DNA from: DASROJ01 sp035646975
GTDB taxonomy: Bacteria > Acidobacteriota > Polarisedimenticolia > JACPZX01 > DASXTC01
Assembly (NCBI GenBank): GCA_035646975.1
Contig: DASROJ010000122.1
Span: forward strand, 1 to 9,083
DNA: 9,083 nucleotides
Direction: 5' to 3'
Every line of letters starts with the position of its first letter. Position 1 is the stretch's first letter. Under the pieces are notes generated by a model. The model was given only the letters and a program-made list of their open reading frames with translations, was not told the origin of the DNA and ran no database searches. Below, in pieces: positions 6,717 to 9,083 of the stretch. Position numbers and translations under genes: made by a program.

Positions 6717-8657
6717 ATGTCTATGAAGTCAATCGTTGGCAAAGGCCTGTCAGCTGCCGCCACGGGCGCATGGCACACGTTTCAGGCGGTCAATCAGCGG
6801 GTCCCGTTCCGCAGCTTCCAGCCGAAGTGGGCCCCCGCCCCGCTGCTCAAGAGCCACGAGAGGAGCTTTCCCGAGCTCGGATTCCCCCGGGAGACCGATT
6901 CGCTCTGCCCCAGGTGCGTCAAGGAGGTCCGCGAGTCGATCATTGCCGGCGAGGTCGACTGGCACGTCCTCATCGACGGGCGCCCCGGCGAGGTGAAGGC
7001 GCGCATCGTCGAGGAGAACGGCGGCATCTACATGAAGAAGGACTGCCCGAAGCATGGCGAGTTCGTCGACCTGATGGCGATCGACGCCGACTTCCTCAAG
7101 AGGATGGAGAAGCTGTACCCGGGACGCGACTTCCGCATGGCCCCCGACCCCTACCACAACCACGGCACCTCCACCATCAAGTATGGCCGGGGTGCGGTGC
7201 TCACGGTCGATCTCACCAATCGCTGCAACATGATGTGCAACCCCTGCTTCATGGATGCGAACCAGGTCGGGTACGTGCACGAGCTGACCTGGGAGGAGAT
7301 CAAGGAGATCCTCGACCACTCGATTCAGATCAAGCCGCGCCGGCAGATGTCGGTGCAGTTCAGCGGCGGCGAGCCGACGATCAGCCCGTACTTCCTCGAC
7401 GCGGTGGCCTATGCGCGCAAGGTGGGTTACGAGTCGGTGCAGTGCGCCACGAACGGAATCCGCTTCGCGCAGGACTTCGAGTTCGCGAGCAAGGCAAAGC
7501 AGGCCGGCCTCAGGCTGGCCTACCTGCAGTTCGACGGCGTCACCAACGAGGCGAACATGCACCGGGGCGTCGGCAACCTGTTCGAGGTCAAGCAGCGCGC
7601 CATCGAGAATCTCAACGGCGCGGGCGTCGACATCACGCTGGTGGTCACCATCGTGAACAGCATCAACAACGAGCAGGTGGGGCCGATCATCCGGTTCGCC
7701 ATCGACAACGTCGACAAGATCAACGCCGTGTCGTTCCAGCCGGTGTCATTCACCGGACGCGACGAGGACATCGACGATGACACGCGGGTGAAACAGCGAT
7801 ACACGCTGTCGCACCTGGCGCGCGACGTGAAAGATCAGCTCGGTGTCACCGAGCCGATGAGAGACTGGTACCCGCTGTCGGCCTCGGGCCCGTTCTCCGA
7901 CCTGAAGGACCTGATGGACGGAGAGAACTCCGAGTGGGGTTCGCTCAAGTGCGGATGCCATCCCAACTGCGGCATCGGCACGATGCTGCTGGTCAATCAG
8001 AAGACCAAGCAGGCGATCCCCTTCCCGCAGATCCTCAACATCGATCAGTTCCTCGAGGACCTCAAGCGGATCAACGACTCGGCCCGCGGCAAGGCGCTCA
8101 CCGTGACCCAGGTCGTGTTGTCGATGATGAGAAACTTCAACCATGACGCCGCCCCCGAGGGGCTGTCGTTCTGGGACGTCGCGAAGATCATCGATGGTCA
8201 CAACGGCCAGCGGCTCGGCCTCGCCGAGAAGGGCCGTTACGACTGGCGCGTCATCCTGGTCGCCGGCATGTGGTTCCAGGACCTGTTCAACTACGATTTC
8301 CGCCGCACCGAGATGTGCATCATCCCGTACGGCACGCAGGTCGGCGAGGTCTCCTTCTGCGCGTACAACACCGGCGTGGGCTGGAGGAACATCGTCGAGA
8401 ACATGTTCCAGGTCGCCAGCACGAAGGAATGGTACGCCAGCAAGGGCCGCCACAAGGTCTACGCCGCGGGCAAGAAGGTCGAGCTGCCGGTTGTGGCCGA
8501 CAGCGAGCCGGCCCGCAAGCGTGTCAAGCTGCCCGTGGTCAGCTCCGATGCCATCGAGGTGACCTCGCCGGTGCTGGCCATGGCCGGAGTGAAGATCACC
8601 GGACTCGCCGAAAGCGCCGAGCATGGCGGCTGCGGCTCGGGGTGCGGCGGGCACTGA
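6717..8657 (+). CDS. Radical SAM protein of the tetraether lipid synthase (Tes, COG1964) type
   Basis: A 646-residue radical SAM protein with the layout of archaeal Tes (MJ0619 type), which joins lipid tails into membrane-spanning tetraethers. The N-terminal metal site appears as CPRC (C64, C67) and KKDCPKHGEF (C110, H113), like the rubredoxin-like centre of Tes. The radical SAM motif is C170-x3-C174-x2-C177 (DLTNRCNMMCNPCF), followed by FSGGEPT (215-221). FQPVSFTGR (340-348) and CGCHPNCGIGT (C412, C414, C418) match Tes blocks, the latter an auxiliary cluster site. The C-terminal block has AGMWFQDLFNYDF and C534/C548 (FCAYN). The tail is unusual: a repeated KVELPVV/RVKLPVV (about 587-608) and an end reading GGCGSGCGGH. 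No membrane helix is obvious. ATG 6717 has GGAGGG nine bases upstream. It is followed by a strong terminator. Family is confident; the lipid-joining role in this organism is inference, as bacterial COG1964 members are poorly characterised. Confidence 0.82.
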   Translation: MSMKSIVGKGLSAAATGAWHTFQAVNQRVPFRSFQPKWAPAPLLKSHERSFPELGFPRETDSLCPRCVKEVRESIIAGEVDWHVLIDGRPGEVKARIVEENGGIYMKKDCPKHGEFVDLMAIDADFLKRMEKLYPGRDFRMAPDPYHNHGTSTIKYGRGAVLTVDLTNRCNMMCNPCFMDANQVGYVHELTWEEIKEILDHSIQIKPRRQMSVQFSGGEPTISPYFLDAVAYARKVGYESVQCATNGIRFAQDFEFASKAKQAGLRLAYLQFDGVTNEANMHRGVGNLFEVKQRAIENLNGAGVDITLVVTIVNSINNEQVGPIIRFAIDNVDKINAVSFQPVSFTGRDEDIDDDTRVKQRYTLSHLARDVKDQLGVTEPMRDWYPLSASGPFSDLKDLMDGENSEWGSLKCGCHPNCGIGTMLLVNQKTKQAIPFPQILNIDQFLEDLKRINDSARGKALTVTQVVLSMMRNFNHDAAPEGLSFWDVAKIIDGHNGQRLGLAEKGRYDWRVILVAGMWFQDLFNYDFRRTEMCIIPYGTQVGEVSFCAYNTGVGWRNIVENMFQVASTKEWYASKGRHKVYAAGKKVELPVVADSEPARKRVKLPVVSSDAIEVTSPVLAMAGVKITGLAESAEHGGCGSGCGGH

Positions 8658-8697
8658 CCGGGTCGCGTTTCGGTTCGGGCAGCAACAACGTCGAGAC

Positions 8698-8760
8698 AAA
8701 AAAAGCCGCCGGTAATCTCGCAGTATCACGTCGCGAGATCGCCGGCGGCTTTTGTGTTTT
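8698..8760. terminator. Bidirectional Rho-independent terminator
   Basis: A perfect 12-base stem (AAAAGCCGCCGG at 8701-8712 with CCGGCGGCTTTT at 8742-8753) continues after a 2x2 internal loop into a 7-base stem (ATCTCGC 8715-8721 with GCGAGAT 8733-8739) around an 11-base loop. An A-run precedes it and a T-rich run follows (TTTTGTGTTTT), so it can end both the Tes-like transcript and the convergent glycine-zipper transcript. Confidence 0.92.
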
Positions 8761-8763
8761 CAG

Positions 8764-9083
8764 TTACCTTCGGGGAACGTTCAGCGACTGGTCCAGCCGA
8801 ATCGTCAGCCCCGCGCCGGCAGGCAGATTGACCTGCGAGCCTTCCTTGGACATCACCACGCCGGTGCCGATGCCGCCACCCACGATGGCACCCACGACCG
8901 CACCCTTCGTGTTCTTGCCGATCAGCCGCCCGAGCAGTGCGCCGCCCGCCGCGCTGCCGCCGATGATCGCGCCATTGCGTCCCTTCTTGCTGGCGGAGGC
9001 CTTCGACAGGCTGGCCACGACGTTGGTCGAGTAGCCGCCCGGCAGATCGAGTCGGTTGAAGCCGATCGTCATCTGCGCGTTGC
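8764..9083 (-). CDS. Glycine-zipper protein, C-terminal part (5' end beyond window)
   Basis: The last 105 codons of a gene that enters from the right edge. An ATG exists at 9072, but the frame stays open to the edge (reading N-A-Q before that Met) and the sequence there looks like the middle of a domain, so the true start is probably outside. A glycine/alanine-rich stretch of about 45 residues (GAIIGGSAAGGALLG, then GAVVGAIVGGGIGTGVV) forms a glycine zipper able to insert in or pack against membrane. It is followed by NLPAGAGLTIRLDQSLNV, a short beta-type motif that often recurs in such proteins. Similar proteins are common in Acidobacteriota and are usually exported, of unknown function; a signal peptide cannot be seen here. 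It converges on the Tes-like gene through the shared terminator. Confidence 0.7.
   Translation of the reverse strand, partial: NAQMTIGFNRLDLPGGYSTNVVASLSKASASKKGRNGAIIGGSAAGGALLGRLIGKNTKGAVVGAIVGGGIGTGVVMSKEGSQVNLPAGAGLTIRLDQSLNVPRR

Noticed and set aside
6668..7780. 370-codon plus-strand frame overlapping the Tes-like gene
   Set aside because: Alternative frame of a gene with clear family motifs and a good Shine-Dalgarno.
7746..8729. 327-codon minus-strand frame opposite the Tes-like gene
   Set aside because: Antisense shadow; it also runs through the terminator hairpin and has no recognisable domain.
6111..8763. Repeated GTGTTTTCAG at 6111-6120 and 8754-8763 as a shared regulatory element
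   Set aside because: The second copy is part of the T-rich end of the terminator; a 10-base repeat is expected by chance in 9 kb.

Overview
This is a dense, high-GC bacterial chromosomal window (GC clearly above 60% by eye) with eight protein-coding genes, one of them cut by the right edge, and little non-coding DNA. I see no tRNA, rRNA, transposase, CRISPR array or phage gene. The taxon cannot be fixed from this alone. A Gram-negative lineage such as Acidobacteriota is my best guess, because of the high GC, the glycine-zipper protein at the right edge and a bacterial homologue of tetraether lipid synthase. That guess is inference.

Left part (1-1423): an OGG1/AlkA-type HhH-GPD DNA glycosylase on the minus strand (31-1017, GTG start) is divergent from a small Rieske ferredoxin on the plus strand (1069-1374). 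They share a 51-base spacer, so the promoter proposed for the Rieske gene overlaps the 5' end of the glycosylase gene.

Middle (1424-6045, minus strand): a compact three-gene run, transcribed right to left. It consists of a TIGR03960-type radical SAM protein fused to DUF2344 (3406-6045), the thiamine-pyrimidine synthase ThiC (1904-3376) and a SixA-like histidine phosphatase (1424-1897). Gaps are 29 and 6 bases, so they are probably one operon. No TPP riboswitch is present before thiC or before the first gene.

Divergent control region (6046-6211): 166 bases between the radical SAM operon and an Rrf2-family regulator. It holds a TATAAT box only nine bases before the radical SAM start codon, a plausible promoter for the regulator, an 8+8 base inverted repeat near its centre, and a 10-base palindrome. 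This is a candidate operator region for the regulator.

Right part (6212-9083): the Rrf2 regulator lacks the usual cysteine ligand cluster. Seventy-nine bases downstream lies a 646-residue radical SAM protein with the architecture of the COG1964/Tes (tetraether lipid synthase, MJ0619-like) family. A strong two-way terminator (8698-8760) separates it from the convergent, partial glycine-zipper protein gene. The most interesting hypothesis is that the Rrf2 regulator controls a bacterial Tes-like enzyme that joins lipid tails into membrane-spanning lipids, and perhaps also the divergent radical SAM operon.
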